Shown here in pieces: positions 33,415 to 45,112 of a stretch of 64,000 nt of DNA (position 1 is its first letter; each line of letters starts with the position of its first letter). The notes beneath the pieces were generated by a model. That model was not told where the DNA came from, made no database searches, and was given only the letters and a program-made list of their open reading frames with translations. A program made the position numbers and the translations under genes. Origin of the DNA: Micropterus salmoides (Eukaryota; Chordata; Actinopteri; Centrarchiformes; Centrarchidae); NCBI RefSeq assembly GCF_014851395.1, contig NW_024041262.1, positions 11,553,252-11,617,251 on the forward strand. Reading direction: 5' to 3'.

Positions 33415-35021
33415 ATGACCGAGCAAAGACTGCTGTTTATAGGTACATTTTGATTTAATAACAAGCCCTACGCAGCATAAGCTAATAAATATATTTTGCA
33501 TTAGAGCCTTGTTTCATGCAAAGTGTGGATTTAAATTTTAAATTTGAGAGTTTGTTTGAAAAAATCCCCCACCTGCTGCGATTCAGTATTGTCAATTAAT
33601 GTTTTAATTGATGTTAGGTTATGTTATAGATGTGTCTGTATCTGTTACAATTAAAGTTAGAATAAGCATTGAGGTAATTAATACAGTCAATGCAATGCCT
33701 CCAAATGTTGTGTGATACTAATATTTGTGTGTATGTTCATTCAACAGATATTGAACCTAAATCAGAAAGCTCTGGCAGAGCTGAGAAGCCTCTCTGGACT
33801 CGCAGCGATAACACATTCAGATTTAACTTCCTCCCTGACAACTCTCCGGCACCTCTGGATGAAACATCTCCATCATCAGACAGGACTGAACCAGCAGTGC
33901 GCCGGGCATCCTTTACCGGACAGGGCTCTGCTTTTGCCTTCAACTTTCAAATTCCTTTTGGTGTTACACCTGTAGAAAACATGGAGACGACAGAAACCCC
34001 AGGCACCTCTTCACCAGGCAGCCAACAGTGTGACCAAGAGGACAAGCCCTCCCCGCTGCAGGAGGTTAACTCTCCACCTGAACCGTCAGTGCAATCAAAA
34101 TCCAAGAAGAAGAAATCTGAAAAGAAAAAACCCTCAGCTAGTACCGACCCACAGGAGAAGCCAAGTTTGGCTGAGGTGGGTCAAGGAGGCGAGGACACAG
34201 AGCCGGTCAGTGTGAAAAGTTTTCCTTTAGAATAATCATGGTGGGTCCTGGTTACTTAGGTGATTTGGTGTCTCACTGTCTTTCAGAGTGCAGAGGAGCA
34301 GCTGAACAGGCAGCTGGACTGGTGCATCGAGCAGCTGGAACTGGGAATGAGGTCCCCGAAGGGTACACCAAAACAGAGTATGATGTTTACCTACACATCA
34401 TCTGTTCACACTTGGTACTAACATGTATCCAGACACAGCACCCATGTTAATACCAGTTGGAAAAGGTGTCTAGGTCCAGATACTGAATTGCTTTGAGGTG
34501 TGACACCCTGAATATTTTCTCCCTACAGAGGAGGAAGCCTCTCGTGCCCTGAAGACTCTACGAAGCTCCAAAGCTCCTCTGGCCAAGAAGAGGCAGGTGA
34601 TGAGAGCCATGACAGGAGATTACAGGAAAAAAATGGAAGAAGAGAAGAGCAAGCAGTACAAACTCATGCAGTGCGGTGAGTGGATTGTAGCAGTAGAGTG
34701 ATCTGAACAGTAAAAGTTGCTCATGCTTAAAAAAAGGTCCATCTGTGGAACTGTGAAATAACCTTTTAAGTGTGGCCTTTTAATTGACTGGTTTCTTCAT
34801 TCCCAACAGAAATTGCATCAGCTCAGGTCAAAGTTGTGTCAGATTCTCCAAAGAAGTGTGTTTTCCACCGGAGAGCTGGAGTCAAAACCCAGACCCCAGC
34901 CACTGAGGAGAACCCACAACAAACTAAAGCCCAGGTTACAGACCCGACACAGACTCAGGAGGAGACGTCAGCTTTTGTCTTTACTCCATCAAAGGAGGAG
35001 TTTCGCTTCAATTTTCTCTGA
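33415..35021 (+). CDS. c8orf33: C8orf33 homologue (UPF0488 family)
   Basis: This is a conserved vertebrate protein of unknown function. Five exons join in phase: 33415-33442, 33748-34205, 34287-34377, 34529-34675, 34810-35021, giving 311 residues (human about 229). The family core spans LNRQLDWCIEQLELGM, TPKQKEEASRALKTLRS and PLAKKRQVMRAMTGDYRKK, and the protein ends EEFRFNFL, matching the human EEFRFNFF end. The N-terminal half is disordered, Ser/Pro-rich and has a Lys block (KSKKKKSEKKK). A related aromatic motif occurs three times: FRFNFLPD near residue 33, FAFNFQIPF near residue 75 and the C-terminal FRFNFL. An AATAAA at 35211 marks the 3' end. Confidence 0.92.
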
Positions 35022-35640
35022 TTTCTACCCTGAAGACACGTTTTCATCATATATTATGTTGTGACAATGGCTGGACAGTCTGGTCTGAGCTGTGTGCCGG
35101 ACATTCTTTGTGACTGAAACAATTAAAAGCACACAAAACAAGGGGACACTTAAAATCACAATGCTAATATTCAAAGTCTTGAATTGCTGACTGTGTTTGC
35201 CATATTTCTAAATAAAGCATTTTGTATTTTTGTTTGCATTGTATTTTCTTTAATATGGATGTGTAAAATTATTACAAACCAGTCATAATTAAAGCACAAG
35301 TTGTGAAAGTTTTTGCAGAGGCTTTAACCATACTTATATAGCATGAATTGTGTTTAGTTTTCCTCATTAGCAGCCACTACACTGAGGTCAGATCAATCCA
35401 CTGGTGTGTGTTTTTATGTCAGCGCAGGTTGTAAAATAAACTTTTGGTGATCGCTGAACTTATCAGTTAGCCACAGTCATTTTTTAAAAGGTTGCTTGGC
35501 AATTATTTCTGTAAATTATGAACTGCCTTACATTCATTATGCTTTTACACCTCTCAAACCTTTAAGGCTACAGTAAGTAAGCGGCAGTCTGAATTTGAAT
35601 AGGTCATCGTTTCATAATTTCACCTCACGAATACATGTGC
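35022..35640. other. c8orf33 3' UTR and spacer
   Basis: The 3' UTR ends shortly after AATAAA at 35211-35216. The remainder up to the LINE remnant is AT-rich with no recognised feature. Confidence 0.5.
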
Positions 35641-35644
35641 TAGT

Positions 35645-36340
35645 TGAGGAAATCACGCTGCATGTTTTGCTCCACCTGGAGCATCCAAATACATATGTCA
35701 GGATGCTATTTGTTGACTTTAGCTCCGCTTTCAATACTATAACGCCCCATTAACTGGTAGACAAAGTCAGCAACCTAAGATAAGCCACTTCACTCTGTTT
35801 ATGGATTATGGACTTCCTCACAAACAGAACACAAAATGTCAGAATGGGAAACCACACATCCTTGACCCTCATCCTGAACACAGGTGCACTGCAGGGCTGT
35901 GTGTTTAGTCTAGTCCTCTTCACTCCCTTCTCCTCTGACACTATAGTGAAGTTTCAAGTTTATTTTATTACCTGCCTGGAGCACATCTACACCGCCTACA
36001 CTGAGTCCATCCTCACCTTCTCCATCACAATCTGGTATGCTGCTGCCACTGTCAAGCACAAGGGCAGTCTGCAGCTTATCATTCTGCAGAGAAAGTGATT
36101 GGCTGCAATCTGACATCGCTCCAGGACCTGTAGCGCTCCAGGACTCTGAGGTGAGCAGGAAAGTTGTGGCTGACCCTTCCCACCCTAGACATAAACTGTT
36201 TGAGACACTCCCGTCTGCCAAGAGGCTGTGATCCATCAGGACCAAAATCTCAACCCACAAAAACAGTGTCTTCCATCTGCAGCTCTCCTCATCAACAACA
36301 AGTGGAACTTGACACGGACTCTGATGCCACCCCACAGACA
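35645..36340 (+). mobile_element. LINE reverse-transcriptase remnant (L2/Rex-like)
   Basis: In broken plus-strand frames I read typical reverse-transcriptase pieces: HPNTYVRMLFVDFSSAFNTI, then SLTLILNTGALQGCVFS, then ESILTFSITIWYAAATVK and DPSHPRHKLFETLPSAKRL. The order matches the C-terminal half of L2/Rex-type ORF2. Between about 35940 and 35990 the sequence jumps from the RT core to the far C-terminal part, so an internal deletion is likely. Several stops and frame changes show it is dead. Confidence 0.8.
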
Positions 36341-37418
36341 ACATACATTACACATTACATTAGGGTTATTCTCCACATCTGTCTTCATGTAACGTTATTG
36401 CACAAACGCACATCTTTTGGACTATTATCTCTGTATATTGCACTTATTTCTTATTCCATATCCTTCATACTGTGCTATTTCACACATCCCTGCACAAACT
36501 CTACAGCTCTTTCATTCTAAAAACAGATATTTTGTACATACTATTTTTATTGTCCGTTTATCTCTACTTTTGTAGTACTAAGTAGTTTAAAAAAATAAAA
36601 ACTTAAATATTTTACTGTGTTTATTGGTATTCACCAAAACAGCAGAACGTGAGAATAATTCATATTCTGAAATAAAATGTTTTTGTTCTCGGATTGTTTC
36701 ATTTGGATGAAGGAGGATAAGGGTGAATAATTCTAGGGGAGTAGGGAGGCGAGTATCCGTTATTTCAGGTACAGAGATAAAACCCCCCAAAAGATTTCCT
36801 TTCCTTTCCTTTCCCTGATCTGCCAACCCCTCAGATTTCATAAAAACATAACATTCGTTGGCACGTACGAACTCAAATACCAAACCTACAGGGCAAGGCA
36901 ATAGGAAAAGGCGGGGTATGGTTCAACACGAGCACAATTGAGCGTGACACACAAAACAAAAAAAGTTTCAGCCGTTGAAAGAAACAAACTTACAGTAAGT
37001 TACCTGTTGACTGTGCGTTTTTAACTCTTGACATTCGGCTACATTGTGAAATATTAGTTCATTTAGGTTGTCGTTTGACCGTTTTGAGGATTGCCTTTAT
37101 TTATTACTTATTAGGTAACTAATTAAATAGTTCATACCGGGCTAACGTTATCTCGCCAAGCTAACGTTGAGCTAGCTAAACGAGCAAAGTTCGGAGTTAT
37201 AGCTGGTAAAGATATAAGTCAGCACCTCAAAGTAACTACAAGCCAGAAGCTAGTATTATTTGGCATTCTGTGTATGTTTATCACAAGCTAAACCCCGCAA
37301 CATTTAACGTCTTTCGCTGTCTGATATTCAACGTGTCTTTTCTAAGTGTGAATTCAGGGCTTCAGTGTGCTGGACGTTTCATCCCTCCTCTGTTTTCAGG
37401 CGAGTGAAGAAGCTGAAA
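36341..37418. promoter_or_regulatory. anks3 5' flank and 5' UTR
   Basis: A non-coding first exon ending at 36994 before GTAAGT is inferred, joined to acceptor TTTTCAG at 37393-37399. Near 37141-37180 the words GCTAACGTTA and GCTAACGTTG recur, as at the pdpk1 promoter. No other gene is seen. Confidence 0.5.
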
Positions 37419-40400
37419 ATGTCTGAGCTTAGTGACGAAGCTAGTGAATCAGAGCAACTGGGTGCCAGCCTCTCCCTGTGGCTGGGTGACACCCTGGTGC
37501 GACCGGAGGAGCTGGACGTCCCCTTGGACCTCCACACCGCCTGCTCCATCGGCCAGTACGACGTGGTGGCAGAGTGCATCAGAAAGTGGGCCCCTAAATT
37601 ATAGTATAATCAGATGTGTTCCTTTCATCCACAGCTTTTGTGGCACATTTCCCTGTGCGTTTTGATGACTATGATATTCTCTTTTAGACGTGAGGTGGAC
37701 CTGGATGGCAAGAACATTGGAGGATGGACCCCACTGATGTATGCATCTTACATAGGCCATGACAACATTGCAAATCTCCTGCTGGAGGCCGGTGTGAATG
37801 TAAATGCTACCACTGCCAAAGGATTAACCCCCTTGATGCTGGCAGCAAGCTGCGGGAATGAAAGTATCGCATACTTTCTGCTGCAGGTACAAAACGGCTC
37901 TGACCATAACAGTTCATGACATGTTGCTGTGTTCAGAAATCAAAGCAGAACATGTGTGCTGATAAGTTTTTATTTTTGAATGCAAAATCCCCACACAACA
38001 TGGTCACACTTCACAGACACCATGCAGAGTGTGCAGAGTGACTGGATAGTTTGTTGCCACATTACATTCATAAAAGTGGTTGGAAACTCAAGACAAAGTG
38101 TAAATGCAGAAGGCTGTAGTTTTGTCATGCAAAAATAAGTTTCAAGTGTTTGTAAATTTATTTTCATACTGTGAAATGAAAAAACAAATGCTGCCTGGAA
38201 TGTAGGATAAACTGTATGTACAGTAATGTAAAGCTAATGTGATTTATTGTTAAAGGACTAAAAGATTAATGTCCAGCATCTTGTAAGTGAAGGCCACTTG
38301 CTGGTAATGATGGTAAGCGATGGTAAGGGCTAATAAACATGGCAGAATGGACTTTATTGTTGCAGCAGCTGTATTTTGTATTAACTGAATATATTAGAAC
38401 GCTGAAAAACACAAAACAAATCTGGATTAAACAAATTCATAAGATGAAAGGCTGGCCAACAACTATGTCTCCGACATCCAACAATGTCCTTAATAGTGAA
38501 TACAAGTCAAACTACAGATACAGGTTTTCATCATCACAAAGATGGAAGAAGATGGCTTTTGTTATTTTCTTGATGAGGTATTTATGGTCCTATATTTTAT
38601 CACTTTGTTACTCAGTGCATGAAAGGCTTTTTATTTTTCTTACCCCTAAAGCAAGGTGCTGAGTTGGAGCTGAAGGACTCTCGAGGCTGGACCGCTCTGT
38701 TCCACTGCACGAGCACAGGCCATCAGCAGATGGTCAAGTTCCTGCTGGATAATAACGCTGATGCCAATGTCAAGTGAGTGTCTTCATTCATCCCAAAACT
38801 ACTGCGACACTTCATTCAGACAGAGGTTTTCATTACTTTTTCTTTCATCCACAGGGAGCCAGGATCTGGTTTCACTCCCCTGATGGAGGCGGCTGCTTCT
38901 AGACATGAAATCATTGTTCAGTTCCTGCTTGATCATGTGAGGGGATTTCTGTCCACACACATTCTCTCAAAGACAGCGCTTCAGCACCAGGAAACATGTG
39001 CGCTAGAGGTCGACCAACATGGGTTTTTCAATGGCCGTTGCCAATATTTAGACAGGGCCGCTCTGCAGTTGGTCAGTAGTGGCATCTTTCAACTGCATTA
39101 TTCTCTACAGTATAACAATATATATTTAACACTAGCCAGTAGGGCTGACTCCGAATAGTCGAAGATTCGATGCTTCGATGGGCGGAGCCTGATTCGACTG
39201 TCAATCTCACAGTCGAAGCTTCGCAGCAACACAAGGATCATGCCATTTTGGCTATATGGGGGTGCTCAACGTCTGATTTTACATAGAACTACCAGTTTTC
39301 TCCCAATAAGTTAATATACAGCCTATTACAATATACATTTCAACGTTTAATGCTGTAAATAAACATGTAAAAAGAATAAAACTTTAAATACATTTTTTTT
39401 GAAGTGCGTGAAAAATTCCAAAATTGTAACCCTAACCCTGGGTTGAGCCACGCACAAAAACCCACATGATTGGACTGTCAGTTGACTATAGGCAGGATTT
39501 GACGATTCTGATTCGACTATGTAAATCTTTAGTCGCGGACAGCCCTACTAGCCAGTAATGGTTTTAGAATAGATTTGCTGTCACTCGGATGATATATCGG
39601 CCTTGTGAGTGCAGATATCGGCCGTATAATTGGCCGACCAATTATCACAAAGAAGAAGCTGCTTGTTGTGCTCAAGCAGAGGTATGCCTTATGATCCTGA
39701 CATCTGTTTTGTTTTAATCATTTACAGAAAGTTAAAGTAGATGACCGCAATGCTAAAGGAGAGACTGCCCGTGCCCTAGCCATGATGTATGGATATACCA
39801 AGATTGTCAGCCTCATTGACTTACGTACTCCAAGGATCAAACCGGGTACTTGTTGTAACAGCTTTACTACTCATCATGTGGCTTTTGTTTATAGTGTGTG
39901 TATATATGTGTTCTCTATACTGTAGCCTGTGCATGATTTTATTATTGTATTGTAAGTAAGCACATCGTGAGCAATGTACAATCCAGAGTCAAATTCCTCG
40001 TATGTCCTGGCAAATAAAGCTGATTCTGATTTATTTTCACAAAATATGTTGTTATCCCTTCTATGTATTTTATTTTCTGATTAAGTGTGTGTTTGTGTGT
40101 GTTTTTCAACTTATCAGGACATTTTGAAGACCTGAGCTCCTCCGAGGACTCGGACAGCGCACCTCTGAGGATAAGGCCGAGTCGAAACCGAGTAAAAGGC
40201 GTTAGCATCCATGATGGGCCCCAGGCCATCGCCAAGTTCCGAGTAGGAGGCTCCAACAAACTGTGTGGTAGTGTCACATAAGACATCCAGTCTGCCCACT
40301 TTTCGATCACCCCGTTAAGAGTGTAGTGGTTGTAGTTGTTAAATGAAATAACACAAAGTTCCTAAAAAAGGAACTATAATCAGCTTGTGCAGTAAGGAGG

Positions 40401-42413
40401 ATGATTGACCATGAGCACCATTTTGTGTGCAGTGGATTTTTGTTCCTTGAGTGCTGTATATTGAGATTTCATCACAGACATTGTTACAGAGACACTATAA
40501 CTGAAATTAAGCAGACAGCTTCATTCAGTCACTGGCATGCTGCCATTCAATATTATAGATGTGGGTTTATTAAAACTGCTTTTCTCCTCCCAGAGCCTCC
40601 TGCAGTGCCACCAGGCTACGTGGCGTTTCGTGATGTTGGTGAACAGAGTGGGGGCATCTGCTACCGTGACGTGACCTCACCCATCAATGAGCTTGACGGC
40701 CAGAGCAATAGCAGCAGAGGTCAGAGGCACACGATTACCAGTGTGATATCTAAGATACATAACTGAAATAGTTGCACGTGTCTTTGGAAGAAGTGTACCG
40801 CAAGAAATACTGCACTGCACTGCCAAAGCAATTACCTTTAATATGTTTCTGTCACAGATGACAGTCCATTCTTTGACAATGACATGCCCACCATGAGGAG
40901 TAGCAGCAGCAGCAGCGAGGGTCTGCCTCATGTGATTGGCCTCAACTGGGAAGGCTCTGTGGAGAGTAACGAGGTGAACGCAAGAGCACAGAAATCCCAC
41001 TGTTTTGGAGTCAAACACCAGATTTGATTTAGATATCGTAGTAACACCGTGTTCCTTTCTCTACCAGGACTCCGACCAGAGCAAAAAGAGCAGCTCTCGC
41101 AGAGTAAATAAGGGCCATCACTCAAAAGGCAAGAGTCGCCATGGAGGCAACAATGCTGCTCACTCCACTGGTACAATGAACTGTGGGATGCGGCCACATG
41201 TTGGTCTTCCACCTTCCTACACTGGTCCAAAGGCATGTCTATGTTTGCTCACTTTTTGATGCATCAGTAATATATGAACTATAATGAGGTGTGTGTGACT
41301 CATGGTCAGTTTATTCTGGAAAATCTTCTATTCCTTTAGGATCTGGCAGAGTTCTTGGAACAACTTGGCTTTTCTAAGTATCTCCCCTTACTCGAGGAGC
41401 AAGACATTGACCTGCGGATATTTCTCACCCTGACTGAAAACGATCTAAAAGAAATAGGGATCACGTAAGACACTTGAGGGCCCCTCTTTCCCCTTTGCCC
41501 TAGCACGTACAGAGTTTGTTTTCTTGTGGTATACAATGTTGAATCCGTTCTTGCTGTCCAGATTGTTTGGACCCAAGCGTAAGATGACCTCAGCTATTGC
41601 AAGATGGCACAGCAGTGCTCGACCGCCCAGCGATGCTCTGGAACAGGCTTACGCTGACCAGCTTGAGGCTGAGATGCAGGAGATGGCCATTCAGCTACAC
41701 AAGGTAACTACAAAATAAATACTCACTGCCATACAAATATTTTATATTTCTGACTTTTCTTAACTGAACTCATAACCTTTCTCCTACATTTAACTAACTT
41801 GCGTAGCGCTGTGAGGAGGTGGAGAGCCTGCAGAGCCAGGTGTCTCAGGAGAAGGAACTACGTACTGTGATGGAGGGATGTCTGATGGAGGACAAGATGG
41901 CATGGAGGAGGGTTCATGCTGAACTGGTGGAGAACCACCGGCTGGCGCAGGACATGAGCGCCATACTGGCAGCATCCAGGGCCTGCCACGCTGAACTGCT
42001 CTCCCGTCTCAATAATGATGGGAATAGCAGCTCTTATACTGGCTTGGAAGACAAAACTAAAGGTGATATTGGTGTTAAAGGTGAGTTTAGGTATCTGGTG
42101 CTGGTTAGCACCTTTTTGACATTTAGTGATTTTAAAAAGAAAAAAGTACATGATTTTACTTTACTCCTTGCAGCTGGGGAGGACCTGACACACTCCAGTG
42201 TTGTAGAGCTAATCAAGAAGCTGGATTCCCATGAAGAAGAACTGGGTAAGATGGCGTAATGCCCAGTGATTAAAGGGGTGTTGTATCATCAGGAGTCTAA
42301 TGTTGAAGTCTGCTTGTTTCATCATCACAGCGGGGACCCTGCAAACCGTGCTTCAGAGCCTGAGGCGACTGAGTGCCACTGAAAAAGTCTCAGATAACTG
42401 GGAACTGCCTTAA
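37419..42413 (+). CDS. anks3: ankyrin repeat and SAM domain protein 3
   Basis: ANKS3 is a ciliary scaffold that binds ANKS6, NEK7 and BICC1 and is linked to renal cyst biology. Fourteen coding exons keep phase: 37419-37585, 37688-37886, 38652-38773, 38855-38936, 39728-39845, 40118-40267, 40594-40719, 40858-40973, 41068-41232, 41340-41464, 41562-41703, 41807-42080, 42174-42245, 42331-42413. They give 646 residues (human 656). Ankyrin repeats fill about residues 34-220 (GWTPLMYASYIGHDNIANLL, GWTALFHCTSTGHQQMVKFL, GFTPLMEAAA). The middle is Ser-rich and disordered. The SAM domain lies at about 414-480 (DLAEFLEQLGFSKYLPLLEE, KEIGITLFGPKRKM), followed by a coiled coil at about 485-570. The intron after 41232 seems to use a GC donor. 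Confidence 0.96.
39004..39645. mobile_element. degenerate outer MITE in anks3 intron, interrupted
   Basis: The left end TAGAGGTCGACCAACATGGG and the right part with repeated ATATCGGCC and TTGGCCGACC words resemble a common teleost hAT-type MITE whose ends read TAGAGGTCGACC. The copy is split by a second element at 39140-39547. The right end is approximate. Confidence 0.45.
39140..39547. mobile_element. hAT-type MITE with 8-bp target duplication
   Basis: The element starts TAGGGCTG and ends CAGCCCTA, a perfect inverted terminal repeat of 8 bp. It is flanked by the same 8-bp word CTAGCCAG at 39132-39139 and 39548-39555, as expected for a hAT transposition. Its 408 bp include GATTCGA/TCGAAG words near both ends and no transposase, so it is non-autonomous. 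Confidence 0.8.
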
Positions 42414-43174
42414 ACCTTCACAGGTGAGTACTCACAACAAACTCATTGGATAAACACAACACTTGCTGGATGAGAAAATAACTTTTGTTTCTTATATTTA
42501 AAGAGGCCATTTTGCCGATATTTGACGGAGGGTGATCTAACCACCCTGAACAATCTCACTGAAATGGGAGAAGGCCAAAGACAAGGCCGGCCCTGCCGCA
42601 CTGGAGCAGCTCGGGGAGTGAAGCAGCTGACCTGCTGCTCCTCTGGGATCGGCTGATGGACCAGGGCTCGCCAGATGTGGACAAGGCCAAGGGCAACTGC
42701 AGCTACTGCTGGGAAATGACAAACCGGCATGAAGGGTACCTGGCCCTCACACGCTTGTGCTGGTGTATACTGGACTCCTGTAGTTGGGTTGTGAGAATGC
42801 ACAGAGAGGAGGAGGGACTGACCGTGGATCAGAGGCTGTAATACTGTGAAAAGTTTCTAAACCAACATGCTCTCTTCCTGTATGAAATATGGTTTAAAAT
42901 ATGTTCATGCCACCAACTAAGAGGAAGAGGTATATTTCATAAAAGTAGTCTAAGTTAAAATGATTAGTTCTGCTGTTCTTTGTATGCTGTTTTTAGGTGA
43001 CTTAAATGTCCTGCTGAATGCATTTTTAAGAGCTTAAGAACAACGATGAGAGAAATGTGCAAAACAGTCAGTGTCAGTAAATCTTTTTCATCCACACATT
43101 ATGTTACAGGGAAAGTCTTTATCAATCCATTGTTCTGTAAATCTGTGTAAACTTTTGCATACACAGATACAGAG
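42414..43174. other. anks3 3' UTR and flank
   Basis: This is the likely 3' UTR of anks3. It contains GC-richer stretches near 42560-42700 that look exon-like, but they carry no frame I recognise. Confidence 0.45.
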
Positions 43175-43357
43175 TTGAGAATGAAATGATAAATAAATAT
43201 TATATTGTATTTTTTATCCAGCTTCACTTACTAAATTAATCAGAATTATCTGCCAGGAACACTTAATGACAGCTTGAATAGAATATCTGTAAATGTATTT
43301 CAAGTCCCGCAGAATGTATGTAAGCAGACACGGGTGAAAAGCCAAGTGTTGAGGTAG
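43175..43357. repeat. unrecognised dispersed repeat, copy 1
   Basis: About 183 bp, from TTGAGAATGAAATG to GTGTTGAGGTAG, reappear in the same orientation at 51973-52157 with few differences. Shared words include ATCCAGCTTCACTTA, TTAATCAGAATTATCTGCCA and CCCGCAGAATGTATGTAAGC. No protein frame is seen. I do not recognise the family. Confidence 0.75.
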
Positions 43358-43519
43358 ACAATGAGCCAAAAAGAAAATAACCAACAGCAGTATCGTCTTT
43401 TTAGAAGAGAGTGCACGATCAGTTGTATAAACAATGTCAGAGTTCAAGTTAGCAGTAAAATGGACAACTTTAGAACATAAATAATAAAGAGTGGAAAGAG
43501 TTGTTTCTCTAATGCTATA

Positions 43520-45110
43520 CAGTGAGGAAAATAAGTATTTGAACACCCTGCTATTTTGCAAGTTCTCCCACTTAGAAATCATGGAGGGGTCTGAAATTGT
43601 CATTGTAGGTGCATGTCCACTGTGAGAGACATAATCTAAAAAAAAAATCCAGAAATCACAATGTATGATTTTTTAACTATTTATTTGTATGATACAGCTG
43701 CAAATAAGTATTTGAACACCTGTCTATCAGCTAGAATTCTGACTCTCAAAGACCTGTTAGTCTGCCTTCAAAATGTCCACCTCCACTCCATTTATTATCC
43801 TAAATTAGATGCACCTGTTTGAGGTCGTTAGCTGCATAAAGACACCTGTCCAGCCCATACAATCAGTAAGAATCCAACTACTAACATGGCCAAGACCAAA
43901 GAGCTGTCCAAAGACACTAGAGACAAAATTGTACACCTCCACAAGGCTGGAAAGGGCTACGGGGAAATTGCCAAGCAGCTTGGTGAAAAAAGGTCCACTG
44001 TTGGAGCAATCATTAGAAAATGGAAGAAGCTAAACATGACTGTCAATCTCCCTCAGACTGGGGCTCCATGCAAGATCTCACCTCGTGGGGTCTCAATGAT
44101 CCTAAGAAAGGTGAGAAATCAGCCCAGAACTACACGGGAGGAGCTGGTCAATGACCTGAAAAGAGCTGGGACCACCGTTTCCAAGGTTACTGTTGGTAAT
44201 ACACTAAGACGTCATGGTTTGAAATCACGCATGGCACGGAAGGTTCCCCTGCTTAAACCAGCACGTCAAGGCCCGTCTTCAGTTTGCCAATGACCATTTG
44301 GATGATCCAGAGGAGTCATGGGAGAAAGTCATGTGGTCAGATGAGACCAAAATAGAACTTTTTGGTCATAATTCCACTAACCGTGTTTGGAGGAAGAAGA
44401 ATGATGAGCACCATCCCAAGAACACCATCCCTACTGTGAAGCATGGGGGTGGTAGCATCATGCTTTGGGGGTGTTTTTCTGCACATGGGACAGGGCGACT
44501 GCACTGTATTAAGGAGAGGATGACCGGGGCCATGTATTGCGAGATTTTGGGGAACAACCTCCTTCCCTCAGTTAGAGCATTGAAGATGGGTCGAGGCCGG
44601 GTCTTCCAACATGACAATGACCCAAAGCACACAGCCAGGATAACCAAGGAGTGGCTCTGTAAGAAGCATATCAAGGTTCTGGCGTGGCCTAGCCAGTCTC
44701 CAGACCTAAACCCAATAGAGAATCTCTGGAGGGAGCTCAAACTCCGTGTTTCTCAGCGACAGCCCAGAAACCTGACTGATCTAGAGAAGATCTGTGTGGA
44801 GGAGTGGGCCAAAATCCCTCCTGCAGTGTGTGCAAACCTGGTGAAAAACTACAGGAAAGGTTTGACCTCTGTAATTGCAAACAAAGGCTACTGTACCAAA
44901 TATTAACATTGATTTTCTCAGGTATTCAAATCCTTATTTGCAGCTGTATCATACAAATAAATAGTTGTAAATGAATAGTTTTTTTTTTTTGTAGATTATG
45001 TCTCTCACAGTGGACATGCACCTACGATGACAATTTCAGACCCCTCCATGATTTCTAAGTGGGAGAACTTGCAAAATAGCAGGGTGTTCAAATACTTATT
45101 TTCCTCACTG
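43520..45110 (+). mobile_element. nearly complete Tc1-type transposon with IR/DR ends
   Basis: The element of 1591 bp is flanked by TA on both sides (43518-43519 and 45111-45112). Long inverted repeats of about 190-200 bp start CAGTGAGGAAAATAAGTATT. Each repeat has an outer and an inner copy of the (A)AATAAGTATTTGAACACC direct repeat, the IR/DR layout of Tc1 relatives such as Sleeping Beauty. The left repeat spans about 43520-43722 and the right about 44920-45110. The two arms are almost identical apart from an A-rich spacer, which suggests a young insertion. Confidence 0.93.
43886..44906 (+). pseudogene. Tc1 transposase with a single frameshift
   Basis: The frame opens with a paired-type DNA-binding region (KAGKGYGEIAKQLG, then RTTREELVNDL). 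It shifts by a small deletion near 44263 (two bases appear to be missing), and continues in the next frame to a normal stop at 44904-44906. The catalytic triad is readable: Asp in WSDETKIELFG, Asp in VFQHDNDPKHTA and Glu in SPDLNPIENLWRELK, in DD34E arrangement. No other stop interrupts it, so the shift is the only visible lesion. Confidence 0.9.
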
Positions 45111-45112
45111 TA

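Noticed and set aside
42443..42802. GC-richer open frames after anks3
   Set aside because: They lie beyond a stop codon that matches the expected ANKS3 end; no splice signals or recognised protein, so taken as 3' UTR.
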